From Acanthochlamys bracteata (Eukaryota > Streptophyta > Magnoliopsida > Pandanales > Velloziaceae), in contig CM034132.1 in assembly GCA_019914995.1 (NCBI GenBank), positions 1,552,501 to 1,616,500 of the forward strand: a DNA stretch of 64,000 nucleotides, in the 5' to 3' direction. A model generated the notes under the pieces. That model saw only the letters and a program-made list of their open reading frames with translations. It had not been told where the DNA came from and searched no databases. This document shows positions 18,864 through 32,689 of this stretch, piece by piece. Position numbers and translations under genes: made by a program. The stretch's first letter is position 1, and every line of letters begins with the position of its first letter.

Positions 18864-21800
18864 CTATACAGAGATCTGAACTTGCAATCCACCACTTGCA
18901 ATAGGCACCAAAGCTAAAACTTGATTCTTAATTATGCCCATGTATGTTTCTATGTCCCTATAAATAGTGAGATTCTCCTTGCAGCGTGGCTGCAAACTAG
19001 CAAGTGCAGTGTCTAAGATTTGCGCAATATCAGCTGGTGGGATTTGCCTCTCTGTACATCTCTGCACATTTGAAAAAGGTTTAATGTTTATAAGAACCAA
19101 TGACCACCAACATTAACATATCCACATCTATGTGATAAAACAGTGTAAACTCAATAATAACCTACTGATATTTGAAACCACTATAAAGCTACATAGATAG
19201 ATGACAGTCCTTTGATAGCCAAGAACGAAAAATCAAAATAAACTAAACTGAAACAGCTATACTTAAATAAAGGAGAGCTACTAGTGCAGGTGAACTACCT
19301 GAATCATCATATAAGTAGCAACACACTCAGAAATTAACTTGGATGGGAGGTGATGTTCGTTCAAATTTGGAGATGCATTAGATGATATCCGTTCATTGGC
19401 TCGTTCAAAACAAGATGCATCTGCCTGATCTTGACATCCTGAATTGATATGTTCTGGAAAGATAGAATATATTGATTGCACCTGACTAGAAAAACAACCA
19501 GACCGATGCTCTATTGAACAACTTTTACAGCCAGCAATCCTCAAATTAGCATCACCACCTTCTATAGCAGACATCTCCTGGCAAGCATACAAATCAAGAT
19601 TATCAAAGACAGTAACATTAATTTTAGCTGTAGAAAACTAGCCTCACCACAAGGCGACAAGCAAAGAGAGCATTCACTAATGCAACATGGAACATGATAG
19701 AGAAGCACAACTTGATACATTCTATAAATTTCAAGAACATGATATTGGTATATAAGGAATCAAGTCATCTCTTGAACCTGCACTGCCATATCGACCATCT
19801 TTCTTGCTTTCTTTCTTGAACTCTGAATAATATCTACCACAGGATGAGATTCTGAATTTCTGATAAGCTCATTGAAGGAATTGAGATTCTGTAAACACAT
19901 TCCTCCAGTAGGGAAAAAAGTAGTCATGTTGCCTTGATAAGCGCCGTGTTGCGTTAAACGCTGTAGAGCAGAATTAACCTGGATAACGTACAATAATATG
20001 AGGCTATTGATCCCAAAAAGCAAACAACTGTGGAAAGATCATCAAAAGTCAATGCCAGTTTAAATGCCAAACCATCCTTTGGCCAACAATCCTTACCTGA
20101 TTACTGGTTTCTTGTAGCTCTGAATATACTGTTGTATATGGATGTTTGACGTTCTCTGAATTCTTCACGAGGGCTCCACAGATTTCCACCCTACACATGT
20201 CTGTGCTCATCTGCCTCAGTTCAGCCAACAAAACTTCCTGATAGGTGATAACATCAAGAATAAGCTGTTGAGTAGCCTCTTCCATAATCATTGCCGCTAG
20301 GTTTTTTAACAGGCTGCAAATCTAACTCACTTGATCTCAGAATTGGAGAAAGAAACACACAGACACGACAAGCTGATAACCAACATTTTTATAAAAAGAT
20401 CCCAAAGCAACAGTTCTTTATTATTTTGAATTTCCTTTTAGTAAAAGCATGAACTCATACAATTATCAACTCAAACACAATCATCTTACAAACAACGGAA
20501 CTATCTGATTGCAATGTGTACCATTGGTCTATGACAAAATTGCCAAGCAAACAATCAGGCATGCAGCAGACTCTCTTTAAAGAAAGCAATTTTGAAACCT
20601 ATTTTCAGAGGCCTAAGCATAAACCAGTAAGCAGCAGGGGATTTCATGACGCTCAACGCCCAAATGGTTAAGGATCTATTGTCGAGAAAGTTAATTGCAG
20701 AATATTAGCGACATACAAAGTATTGCAGCATAGAAATGTTTTGGCAAATTTAGAGCACCAGTGGACATACATGTTTAGGAATAACACGGGCTAAATCAAC
20801 AAGAGCTTGTATGTTCCCCTCCAATTCTTGAGATTCTGCTTGTGTACAAGCCCCACTGTCTACTGGTGGTGGAGGTGAAGTTTTTCTTCCAGCAGCCATG
20901 TCCTGCACAATTGAATCCATTAAGCACAACTAGATCTATTTGTTGCAGTAATAAAGGTATTGATGATAACTAAAAAAAGCTCCAACCTCTGGCTGCATAA
21001 GAAATGGAGACCAGGCATACGTAGAAGAAAGGACAGATAATTCCAAATCTGCAGTGTTTAAGCTTTCAAGATGATTATCAGTTTCCTTGCTGCAAATTGG
21101 ATTATGTAACTTACTACTTGGTGCATGATTCCTTCGAAGATCCTCAGGGAAGTTCTCCCATGGGTGTAATGGCATGCAGTCAATGTCCTGCAAAATTCAA
21201 AGAAAAAAAAAGAAAATTATTTATTAAATCTAATAGAAAAATAGTAGGTCTACATCTCATACACATTGGTAATTAACACTATATACAGATGCCCTAAAGG
21301 TATTTTATATTAGTCATGTCATTTCTTTAATTGTTTATGATTTCTATGATAACAACATGTAAAAGGTACTCTGCTGAATAAGGTTAACACAGTCTGCATG
21401 AGTAGTTCCCATTGCAGTAAGGAGGCACAGAAATCACTTCACTAAAATTTAGAAATTTAAAGAAATGACGAGAGAAAGGAATAATACCAACACAAGCTCC
21501 ACACCAAGGTCAGCCTTATCAAACTGAACTCTGCATTTCTTATAATCTACAGAAAGCACACTGCCAAGGTGAACTTCTCTTGTTTTAGGATGAAGTGCCA
21601 TAACAAGTTGACCAACTGACAATGGCCGTGCTAAATCTGTTGGAAGCCCTTCCTTGGAACCCGCACGGAGATCAGAATAGTGTTGCCTCACCGATTCTCG
21701 ATAAAGTTCAAGACTTTTTCTTTCTTCTAACAGGAATTGTTTAGAGAACCTACGTGGTCTGCCAAGAGAACTATACACAAAAAAGACAATCAGGAAAAGC

Positions 21801-24800
21801 AACCATGAGAATTGGCTAAAGAAAACAGAACAATGACAATCTACCTTCTCACAACACTCCACTCAATCTGAGTTAACTTTTGCACGTGCCCAAGTTGAAC
21901 GTGATTTAAATACTCAATGAATTCACTTCTGCAAAACCATGGATAGTCTATTGCACTATAGAACCACTCAAATACGCACCATCTTCGCAGTTTCTGAGAT
22001 GAAAGACAACTAGAAAATCGTACCTGCAGTGTAGAAATTGCATTAAACTAGAGTCAAGAACATTGCCGTACAGAACAATCCTAGAACCTAAGGATACTTG
22101 TGAAACATGAGTTTACCATGGGATCAGAAGCATTGCCATTAAGAACATTCCTCCTGAGCTTTCTGCATATATTCTTATTTAGTATTGCCCGAGAACTCAT
22201 CTTCCGCCTCCTGCTACCTCTAGCTGGCATATTGATAGGGCAGTCTTGTAATGCTGGTTCAGCAGAATTGATTCCAACATGTTTTTCATCCATACACGAA
22301 GAAGAAAGTTGTCTAGAGGCTCGTCTCTTTGCATCCTCGACAGAAACCTAAGAAAGTTGCGCAAGAATTACAAACAAGTTCAGTGAGATGTAAAAGCTAC
22401 ACTCTGAAACTATCTAAAGCATAAGTGAATATCTTATTTTTTGTTCAGAAATTAAATTCAAAGAAGTAGGAATTTTTTAATTCAGGAATTATGAGATTCA
22501 AAATGACAAAAACGCTGCACTAAGCTTAAGGCGTATAACATAAGAATGTGAGAATAGGAAACTATCTCATCTATCATTTTAAACATTTCTAAATTCTAGC
22601 GCCAAGTAAAAACAATGCTGCTTTCGGCGAATCATTGAAAGATGAGCTTTGTTACATAATTACAGTAGCTACCAGGCACCAAACAGATCGCATCGAAGGG
22701 CTTTCTCACACTCGAAACCAAAAAGCAAGTGCCTCAATGTAATAGAACAGCCCACCCATCTTGTGAGATGAACTGCTAGTTGCCATCAAAGTCTCTATGC
22801 TTCAGAAGTTGACGCTATCTTTAAAAACTGATAGAATTTTACACAGTTTACTATTATAATGAATATGTTTACTCAAGCTATCATTAACATCAATGTAAAA
22901 CAAGTTTGCTCATATTTCTAGCCTTATGATCCTCCCTGTCATAAAGAGCCCATTTCTTTAGCAAATGAAGGGAGAAGCTAATTAATACATAAAAATAGGG
23001 AAATTCTTTCAAAGAAATTAAACATTTTCTTATTTCCAGGAAAATTCAGAGAAACTACCTACTTTTTACTAGATTTGTCCATATATTGATCACTTAGCCT
23101 TTGAGGGATGAACAAAGAAAGAAGCTCAATACTAAAAGCTCTACTCTGCCAAAGTTAACTACATGCAAAAGCTGCAACTGAAGATCCTAATTTGAAACAA
23201 GTTAAAGTTATAGGAAGTATAAAAAAGCTGATGAAAAGATCTAGATTTCTGTAGACTTCGTAAATACATATGAATCTCCACAGAGATCAACTTCTAGAGT
23301 CAGCCAGTCTGGTAATACTTGGAATGAAGATAATAGCTACGATTAACTTTGTTTGTGAAAGAGCAACAATATTGGAACAAACATCTCCAGACAATGTTTG
23401 TACCTTTCCGGCAGATGAGGATCTGTGCCTTATGTTTTGTGCCTTATTACTACATGAATCAACTTGTTGGGTGACCTCAGTGCATATTTGCTCGCCATAT
23501 TTAGCACATGAAGGACTAGCAAGCTCATCGCCAGGCAATGCGGATTTTCTTCCATCACCTCTATTTGGACTTCTAACATCAGTATTAATGTTATTCTTTT
23601 TCACCTTTCCGATTACATCAGACTTCTGAGCAGCATCAGCTTCTATCGCTTCCTCATGGAGACCTGTAATGCATTCTGGAGATTAGACAGGGATCCAGAC
23701 TTATAAGATCTTTAAAATATATTTACTGAATGATGAGATAGATGTTCTGAAACAACAGATGCATTCAATTCATAAGAAGAATCAGTAACCTTTTTTTCTT
23801 ATAACTTGTTAAATTTTCTCTAAAGACAGTTTGGTTTTAAAGATCCAATTTCAATCTGGATGATATATAAAGTAAATTGTGAGTCAAAAACATTAAGTAT
23901 GCTATATTTTGATTTACATATCTTTGAAAAGTCACACTATCGGCTGACCATGCACAACATAAATAAAAGAAGAATAGTAAAAAGGGCAGTTTTGTGGCAA
24001 CTTGAACGAGCAGTATGAAAAGCTTTGCATAGTCATAAAGACTGCAATTGACTCAAAGATATTGCATGAATAAGTCTGAGTGTAATATTGCATCCACGGA
24101 GTCCTAGAATAGCAGTAAGGTAACATAGAATGTTACAGCCATTTTGCATGTTCTTAACTATCTACATCAATTTTATTTCAGTTCAAAAAACATATTTCTT
24201 TATAGAAAATTATTATTAAGCAAACAGCAGTTAGCATCAATGAAATAAGATTTAATATTAATACTACTAGATATTACTTCTCTAGAGCTTCTTTAAAAAA
24301 TCCAGTGCCTACATGAACTCACAAAATGATTGGCAGACATCTACTTATTATAGCTAAAAGAATAAAGGATCACTATGTAAGATAATAACCTGATGAAAAA
24401 CTTCAAACTACCACTCAAGGCTTATTAAACACGCTCTCCTACCAAAATAGGTGAAGTACTGCTCAAGAACACAAATAAATGTAAATAAAAAATGGATAAA
24501 TAAGCAATGATATTAAACAAATAACCAGGTCAACTAACCACATGGAAACATTAATCAAAGAGAAAGAATTGCCTTTCAGTAATGTGGTTCGCATGGAGAA
24601 CTCATTACTGGAGAAAAAGCTTTACGTAATTATGTATGGCCATCTACACAAAATCGGATTTGTTGAAGAACATTGTGAAGAATAACTAACCAATTTTAAT
24701 ACGTGGTGCAAGTGACAATTCACATAAGGATATCTCTGCCAAGGTATGCAGAGCGTCATTGTTGTAGCCGCTTTCCTCTATGAAACAAGCCAAAAAAAAA

Positions 24801-27800
24801 GAAAAGAATAAAAAAAAGCCCAGAAGATGTCACAGAGAGATAAAGTCATCTAGATACTCAAATTAAAGCATATACAACATTATGTTTATAATTTGCATGG
24901 ATATCTAATTTCATTTAGATCATAGAGTGCAATAGAGTTCACAACATTATCAAGCTGCTTAATCACACAAAGTCTGCTTCTAAGAAGGGGCTAAAAAATG
25001 GAACTACCACAAAAACAACCGCAACTAACTAATCTCCAAGATTCTTGTATCAAGAATTGTGCTCAATATAGCTTACCGTCTCAGCTTATCTTTCAAATCA
25101 GAGGGATGTCCCTTTCCCAAAGCTTTACCATTTTTCGCATATTAGTCACTGGTTTAAATGATACCAATACTTCAGTCAATCGAGCATGTTAAATTTACAA
25201 ATCTTCATCTTTGCAATTTTTTTTGGCCTTCGTCTTCCTATAGCCACAAATACTTTGTGCACACGTATCTCATATACGACAAACATGTCTTTTCATTCTA
25301 AGAAAAAGAAATATGACAGTAGAAGCTTAACCTAGAAATGATACTCAAGCTCCGAGAAGAAATTATTAAATACTTGAATTTACAAAGGTGACAAACTATA
25401 AACAATAAACTACCACATGCAATCTAATGTATCATAAAGATTTTATGGTAGCATTAGTGTATAATGCAATAGCATGCAAGGGATAAGTTTTACATTATGC
25501 AGCAACTTTCATTATGGCTTTAACATATTTGTGGGGCTTAAAGAATATAAGAATAATAGGAAGTTCAGTCAGTCCTACAATATGCTTTTATGACAAATAG
25601 ATTGCATGCAAAAAAAGGACTGCTCTTAGTATCTCCTGAGTTTTCTAATCTCCTATGCCTTACATACTAAATCAGGCCAAGCTCCTTCAAATTTAGGTAA
25701 TCGCCTGTAAAAATACGTAAACATCTCATACAAGTCTTGATAATTAATTAGGTCATGATCCTGTGTAATCAATATCCTACCCTTAAGAGCATGGTGTAAG
25801 GGAAAGAGATGAATTATGGCATGAGCAATTTTTTATGACAATTCAGAAAGACAACCATAAACAATGTATTGAACATATTAAGCACAGGGCACTCAAAAGA
25901 GCCAATGGATAATAGGGCAGTAGACCTTTAGCTATGTAGCAACTTACTCTTTCTTTGACGCTTATTTTTGTGTCGAGTCTTTTCATCTGGTAACTCATAC
26001 TGATCTTCATCTTTGTTATGTTCAACAATGAGTCCTCCTTTGGTGGAATCAAATACTTCTATTGCTTCAACATATTGCGGCCTATTTCTTCCCAGTTTAT
26101 TTAGACCTTCCATTAACTTCTGCACCTTCAATCTAGCTTCATTTGCACACATAACTTCAGTATCAGAAGCCTTAGTCTTTGTAACAAAATGAGCTCCTTC
26201 TGGGATGCTCCCTAACTCTTTAGGATAGCAATCACCAAAACCGATCTCCAATGAATCCAACTCAGGCTACCAACAAAGACGAAAAAGCAGTTCCATATCA
26301 AATTCAGATGGAGGTACAAATTTAAAAAGTAAGTAGGTTTTTTAATACTACCTCTCTTTCAGCATTACTAACAGGATGATGCTCCATGTCTGCTATTTCA
26401 ACTGATTTCTGAGAAACTTGTTGCAAACTTCCACCTGGTGAGATTTCTGCTAATGCTAGTATTGCCAAGTGAGCAACCCCATTGAGAGAACCACCGTCCA
26501 TGGAGTGAGAATTGGCAGGTGAAGAGGCATTGGGCTTATCATCGATATCACTTGTGTATATTACTGGAAAGCGAGGAGTCCTCTTTCCAACAGGACGAGG
26601 ATTGTAACGAGCAAATCGATCTAAAATGGACAACAGAAGAATCAGCACAAACATGATATCATGCAAGAAAGTACCTACTATAACAAGTTATAGGAACCAT
26701 GTGTACCATAAAGACATTGTAAAAAACAGGCGTATAAATGATCTGTAAAGTTAACATGATAACTTCCTCGTTTCAATTGTTTAATTCCTTAATTAGAAAA
26801 AATTGAAAGTAAATACTCTAACATGGTAGTTGCTGTGAATGCAGCCCAATGGCAAATTCATGAGCAATAGCCAAGTATCATCAATATGGACCTTGCATGT
26901 TTAAACAGCAATCATTGATAAACAGAAGTATATAGTTTAGAAGGAGCAACCCTCTTCTAATTTGGATACTACAAATGTGATGTTGGAGGTTGCAGAATGA
27001 CAGTTAAATGATCAGGTGAGACTATTGTCAAATATTCAAGTCAACAAAAATCAAACATTGCTAAGTTCAACAAGCGATGCAGGTCATCAACAGAGCAGAC
27101 TTAGCAGCCATCACCATTCCCTAACGTTATCAGCATTAGATGATATCATCTCAATCTAGTAGCATGATCCCACCATGCATTAAGGTATGAAGAAGTTCAA
27201 ATCCTCTTTGTGACAACCTTACACATCCTCATTCACCTAAGGATATGAAAAATGACATTTCAATGCCATGGGTGGAGAGAATTTACGAAACTTCTAACAT
27301 GGCACCTACAACATGATATACCTGTGACATCTATAGGTATCAATGTTTCTGAAGCAGAAAGCCACCTCCTAGGCACCACAATCTCAAAGCAGACATGTTC
27401 CTTATATAAGAATCTTCATTTAACACAGCAATTTTCAACAAGTTAAGCAAAACAAGGTAGAATATAACTACGGAAAAGACGTATGCGCAAATGTTAGAAC
27501 ATAACATAAATCAAAATCTTACTTTGCAATGACAAAGCACTTAAGTGTTAATTTTCTTTGCAGAGGAAACAATGCTAAAAAGACAAGGAAACTGATTGTA
27601 AAAGGGAGCTTTCACTTCCCGATAAATTGATTATCAACCCAATTCTAAAAATGGACCCTTACAAGAAAAACAGAAGTGTTTGACTAATGAAGCAAATGAT
27701 ACCAGGGTATAATACAAGTCAAAGCTGAATCTAACAAGTTATTTCATTGTCTCATAGAGGATGAACAAGCTATAATGAGTTCAGCAATTTTTGAAGAATT

Positions 27801-30792
27801 AAATGCAAGATCCTCAATACATACCAAGTATTTAGGCGATTTTTGAGGCTCACCTGGGGATTCCCTCAGTAGAAACAAACACCTGCATTCTGATGGATGC
27901 AGCAGATCTTGCTCGTGAAGCCCTTTTGATGCATGAAGGTCAATCCTTCCACAATCATTCTTTGGAAGTTTGAAAGATAGTTTAGAAGAATCCTTTCTTT
28001 CCTGACCACCATTACCTCCATCCTGCAAGTCCAAAGGTATTCATTTCAAGTTATGAGCACAGTAATCTAACAACTAGCTAAATGGCAAAATAAAAGGCTG
28101 GGTTAAAAAAGAGCATAATAGTTTTGGAACTAGTTCAAAGAATTCGTATGGACTGCAATCCTGGTCATCAAAAACTATAATCTAGATGAGAGAATAGCCC
28201 CTCAACAAAGAGAGGCTAAAAAGTAAGCATGCTTGTAAAAGCAAGTAAAAAAGTATAGCTGAATGCATCTCTCTAAATAATAAATCTCCTTCTTGTGAAT
28301 GAGTTGCCTATAATTTTCTGGTAAGTCAGGGTTTCCTGAGTCATATTCATTTAATTGCTCTTATGTCTTTTAATCCACCGTGCACGTTCATCCATTGCCA
28401 ATTGCCCATCACGTTCTCTTGTACAAGACTATCTAAGAATTAATAAAGTATCTTTCTTGTCTTGCACAGAGCAACACACACTTAACAACACAACAGCTTT
28501 TAGATTCTTCTACACCTTCAACATGCGTACAATAAGAGAAGCACAAACGAGACATTTCAGAAAAGAACTTCTACCAAAAAATAAATAAATAAGTTGTTCG
28601 AAAGCACACCATCCAAGCTTAACTAGAAAAAAGAGTAAACAACCTTCAGCTGCCACAAATTTAAAAAGCAAAACTATTTCTCTACTACCTATAGATTATG
28701 AATCAAACCCTTTAAGAAACTATCTTCCTAAGCATTTAAATCAACTTAAGAATCCATAAAAAGTGGAAACATTATTCAGATTCAACCAAGGTTGACATGG
28801 CGCGCATAATTATGTATAGAGGGCAACAGTTTTGCAACAAAAATAGTTGGTGGAAGAGCTTTTTTCTTTGGTTACAAAAATCTATTTGCCAAAGGAGTTT
28901 TACGCGGCAGCTTACTTGCCATCTAGGAAACCAAATTGCTTCTATTGTAAATCAAAGAAAACTATTTCCCTTGCAAAGAGACAAATTCAGCTATTCTCTA
29001 AAATTTACCAGATTGTCATAGTAGTCAGACATCATTGCAATTAATCCTGAAACATTAGCTTTGCCTTCCGGAAGGGACAGGTATGCCTGAAATGCAGTAC
29101 ATTTTAACCAGTCAACCAATATCAAACATATGAGGGCTTACACAAATAAGCGAAGCAAATTAAAAACACATATTGAATATTGAATGATAAATAATGTAAG
29201 GAAAGAGAAAATGAAGCTCTAGCTGAAATACACCCAGGGTTACTTTTCAGATGCCATTACCGATAACAAGAGATATTAATTAACCACTGCTGATCTGTAT
29301 GATTCAAGACAACAGAATTCACGAAACTGCCTTTATGTACCAACATCTTGAAAAAGTACAAATGTCTGTATGTATGTTCTAAGATGTAATTAACCTACAC
29401 CAAAGTTGCTTCTGCATTAGAAAAGTTTATCCAAAAAAGACCCTTTCCAGAACTAACTCCAGAATGATGAAAAGCCAAAAAAGCAGTACTGCAATTGGTG
29501 AGGTGCAATTAAAATTTCATATCAGACCATGACGTCCCACTGGAAATGTGTTAACTTGACCTTCACAGATCTATTGTTTTAATTCCCAAACAATAACAAA
29601 ATGCTGAACATGAGAAAGTCATATTTATGCTATTGACTGCAAGCTTAAAAATATGCCTGGCTTTGGAGTCTATTAGAAGCAGATCATATACTTTCTAGTT
29701 GAAGGGAATGAAACTCCACATCCATCTGCAACATTATCCAGAAGTGTAATCATTGAACTCATCCTCAGACATAAAAGTGCTTTCTACTCATGGTTTCTCA
29801 GAAGATATATATCATTAGGCGAAAACATTACATCTCAATCAAGCATCAAGTGTTCTTGAAAGTTTCTACAAAGGATTAACAACCAAAATTGCAAGATTTA
29901 AGCATAAATATGTCATTCTTAAGCTTGTTAAAGCAACAGAAGATATCCTCACCTTGTTCATTTTATAAAGGGCTTCAACCATATCTATAGATCTCTTACG
30001 AAAAAGTGATGCTGCCTGGACATTAATAAAGTTATTTTCAACAAATAAACATTCACTTTAATGCATCATAAGAAAAAGATTCCAAACAAAGATATAAAGA
30101 ACAGTTGCCATAGCAACAAAACTTCATGCAATAGCTTTTTGCACAAGGTGATCATACTCCAGGTACGGTCTAGCACATGTCATCAGATAATAGAAGAGAG
30201 CAGAGAGTTTGCAACAATGCAGAAAACTATGTATATCTTTGTTCTATACTTAATTAAGTTGTGAAGACAAAGACAACGAGGCTAGCACTCCCTTTCGTTC
30301 TGACATAAAACTAAGTCTGACAATTTTCTAGAAAACACCAACTTATAAGAACAAGGATTGTCAACTTGGTGTACCATAAGGATAGTGTATATTTCATTTG
30401 GACCTTGTGCAACAAGCTTGGGTCCTTACTAGGTTAGAATAAATTCTACATAGACATAAAGAATGAGGCATTTGATTCAACAAAAGAGGTACTTTGTACC
30501 TTTTTCCAATCCTTCCCATATTTTCGGAAAGCTTCATAAAACATTCTTAGCTCCTCCTTGTTCCACCGTGAACCTAACATGCCAGACAATTTCTTCTTCT
30601 GCAAGAAAAGGGAACAGCTAGGTGTTTGTAGGACAAACTCACCGAATGAAAATCTACTTGAAGAACGAAGACTGTAGATGAACTTACTTTCAATTTGGTT
30701 TTACTTGGTTTTGGCCCTTCCTTTAATGCCACCTTTTCATTGGCCGCCATCAGATGCTTGTTGAAGAGATGATACCTCTTAGGTGGAGTCAT
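18864..30792 (-). CDS. ALY: ALWAYS EARLY (LIN9/Mip130-type, DIRP domain) protein
   Basis: Eighteen minus-strand coding exons: 30688-30792, 30500-30598, 29953-30015, 29009-29086, 27854-28022, 26352-26620, 25948-26266, 24691-24777, 23404-23663, 22117-22347, 21845-22023, 21488-21770, 20987-21187, 20771-20902, 20097-20321, 19778-19978, 19299-19577, 18864-19061. All phases agree and give 1125 aa, close to Arabidopsis ALY2/ALY3. Residues 40-115 form the SANT-like region ([27 protein letters not shown]). [10 protein letters not shown] follows, then the DIRP domain at about 565-700 ([37 protein letters not shown]), and the C-terminal block [18 protein letters not shown]9 proteins are the scaffold of MuvB/DREAM cell-cycle complexes. 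The usual basic MAPxRKSxSVNKR start is absent; ATG 30790-30792 is the first in-frame Met after an upstream stop. The acceptor at 20321 is the least certain junction. Confidence 0.92.
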
Positions 30793-32250
30793 TGAAAACT
30801 CTTTTATAGTTCCGGGTTTGAAAAATGACAATCAACAGGGCAATTGCCTCATGAAGTAAATACTGCAACAATAAAACCAAATAATGCATGAAACTTAAAT
30901 TAAAACAGAAGGGAAAAATAACAACTTAAACCATTGTTTAACAGAATCATTGACAAGAAATTGATTAATTGAATTCACAAGTTGGCCCTGTGTATGACAG
31001 ATCAAACATACACTCTAAGCAGCCTGATAACAAATATCAGTAAGTGAGATAACAGAATGCAGAATACACGTAGATTTCTATCACAATCAAAAAGTCAATG
31101 TTGCCTAGGGAATCATGTACAACCTTTCAACTTCTTGCTCAATTACAACCACCACTTTTACAAGAAACACAACATCAGATAATCGTTTAGCACACCTTAT
31201 GCACTTTAGCAACCCGACCAAACATTTTCTGTAGAAACCTAGCAGGGTGAAGAGTGTGATAGACCAAACAACACAAATGTCCAGTCTGTATTTCTGCTCG
31301 CAACTACCAAACCCCTTCCCCTAGCAGAGCCTCAACCATTTCAAAAGAAGATAGTAGATAAAATTCTGAGTTTTTTGTAGTTATTCTTGTTTGGTCCCTT
31401 AATCCAAACCAGTGTTTACTCTTCAGAGAGTGCCTCCAAACCGACTTCAGGGGAGAAAGAAATTGGTATACTTGAAGATTACCATGACTCATGGCACTTT
31501 CACAAATACAATCAAAGCGCAAGCAAAATCCATGAAGTATTCTGACATCTGAGAAGCAGTCACGAAAATGGAAACGATAAAAACAATTAAGATTAAAGCT
31601 GCAACACATAGCAAATTCATCTGAACTTGGACGGCTTGGAATTAAATTTACCTAACAAGTTAAAAATTGATTGATTAGGCTATAAAAACATACAGAAATT
31701 TTGTTTATCTCCAAGTCCTGCAATGTACAAGGACCAAAACCAAATTGAAGAGATTCTAAACAGATAACAGATCGATCACCTAAAACCAAATTACAGAAGA
31801 AAAAGAATTCGTAGATGCAGCCGAAAGGACTACTCTTCCGATCAGAAAAGACTTCCAAATCGGAAAGAAAAACAAGCATAAACCCTCGTAAGCCCAATAT
31901 ATGTAATCCAGATCACAACAAATCCCTAGAAGATTATTGTACATAGATTAACCAGGACTAGGTTTCAAGAGGGATTTGCACATAAGCAACAACGGAGCTT
32001 ACCTTCTAATTGTGCAGCGGCTGAAAAGACCATGATAACCTCAATAGTGAACGGAGTCGTAGAGAATCAGCGAGTAACTCGAGAAGGAATAATTCAAAAT
32101 CCTCTTGTCGTCACAAAGAAGTAGAGAAGAAAGAGATCAACAATGGAGATAGTTCCAGAAACCGAACGAGCGAGAAAAACAGAGCCTACAACCGTCTACT
32201 GCAACGGCAGCGGCGGCGGCTGTGATTGAGAAGAACGGGCATGGCGGCGG
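30793..32250 (-). promoter_or_regulatory. 5' leader of ALY with intron and upstream ORFs
   Basis: A leader exon ends at a donor at 32003/32002 (AGAAG/GTAAGC). An acceptor before 30862 (TTGCAG) opens the exon holding the start codon, so a leader intron of about 1.14 kb is likely. In the spliced leader, ATG at 32033-32031 opens a 14-codon upstream ORF crossing the junction (MVFSAAAQLEVFTS, stop). Its TGA overlaps the ATG of a 6-codon ORF, MRQLPC. Both end before the main ATG at 30792. A further ATG near 32237 may or may not be transcribed. Confidence 0.55.
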
Positions 32251-32689
32251 TGGCGGTGAGATCAGTTGAAGGGCGCGGCGGCAAGGCGAAGAAGAAAGAG
32301 AAGAGAGGTTTTTTTGGCTTTGTGATGTAGTTTGAATTTTCCGTGGGTATCGCGCTCGCGAGAAAGAGAGGGAGCAGGAAGGAGTCTATCAGCTATATAC
32401 AGGGAACCATCTCCCTGTTGCCTGTTCTGTTTAGTACGGCGCTCGCACGTATTCATTGTGCGGCCTAGCCGCACGGGCCGCCGCGCGGTGCGGGCCCGTC
32501 CTATGGGTTGAGTCGGACTTCTATGAAACTTCGGCCTTTGGGTTTGAACCACAAGTCGAAATTTAACGCGCCAACTAGCAATCTATTGAGCTATTGGGCT
32601 TTAAACGGCATGGGCTTAGATATGGTCTTCTACAAGACAAGACAAAAAAAATACCGTGATGAAAAATAAAAGGCACAACCTATCCATTC
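32251..32689. promoter_or_regulatory. Divergent promoter between ALY and RNA methyltransferase genes
   Basis: About 440 bases between divergent genes. The centre (32455-32505) is strikingly GC-rich and carries two inverted repeats: TGCGGC/GCCGCA with a 3-base loop, and ACGGGCC/GGCCCGT about 13 bases apart. Two TGGGCT motifs (32595-32600, 32611-32616) are site II elements, bound by TCP factors and common before genes for organelle and translation functions. No clear TATA box was seen on either side, which fits a dispersed bidirectional promoter. Confidence 0.5.

Noticed and set aside
23270..23629. Long plus-strand open frame
   Set aside because: It is the antisense of an ALY exon (23404-23663) and has no domain.
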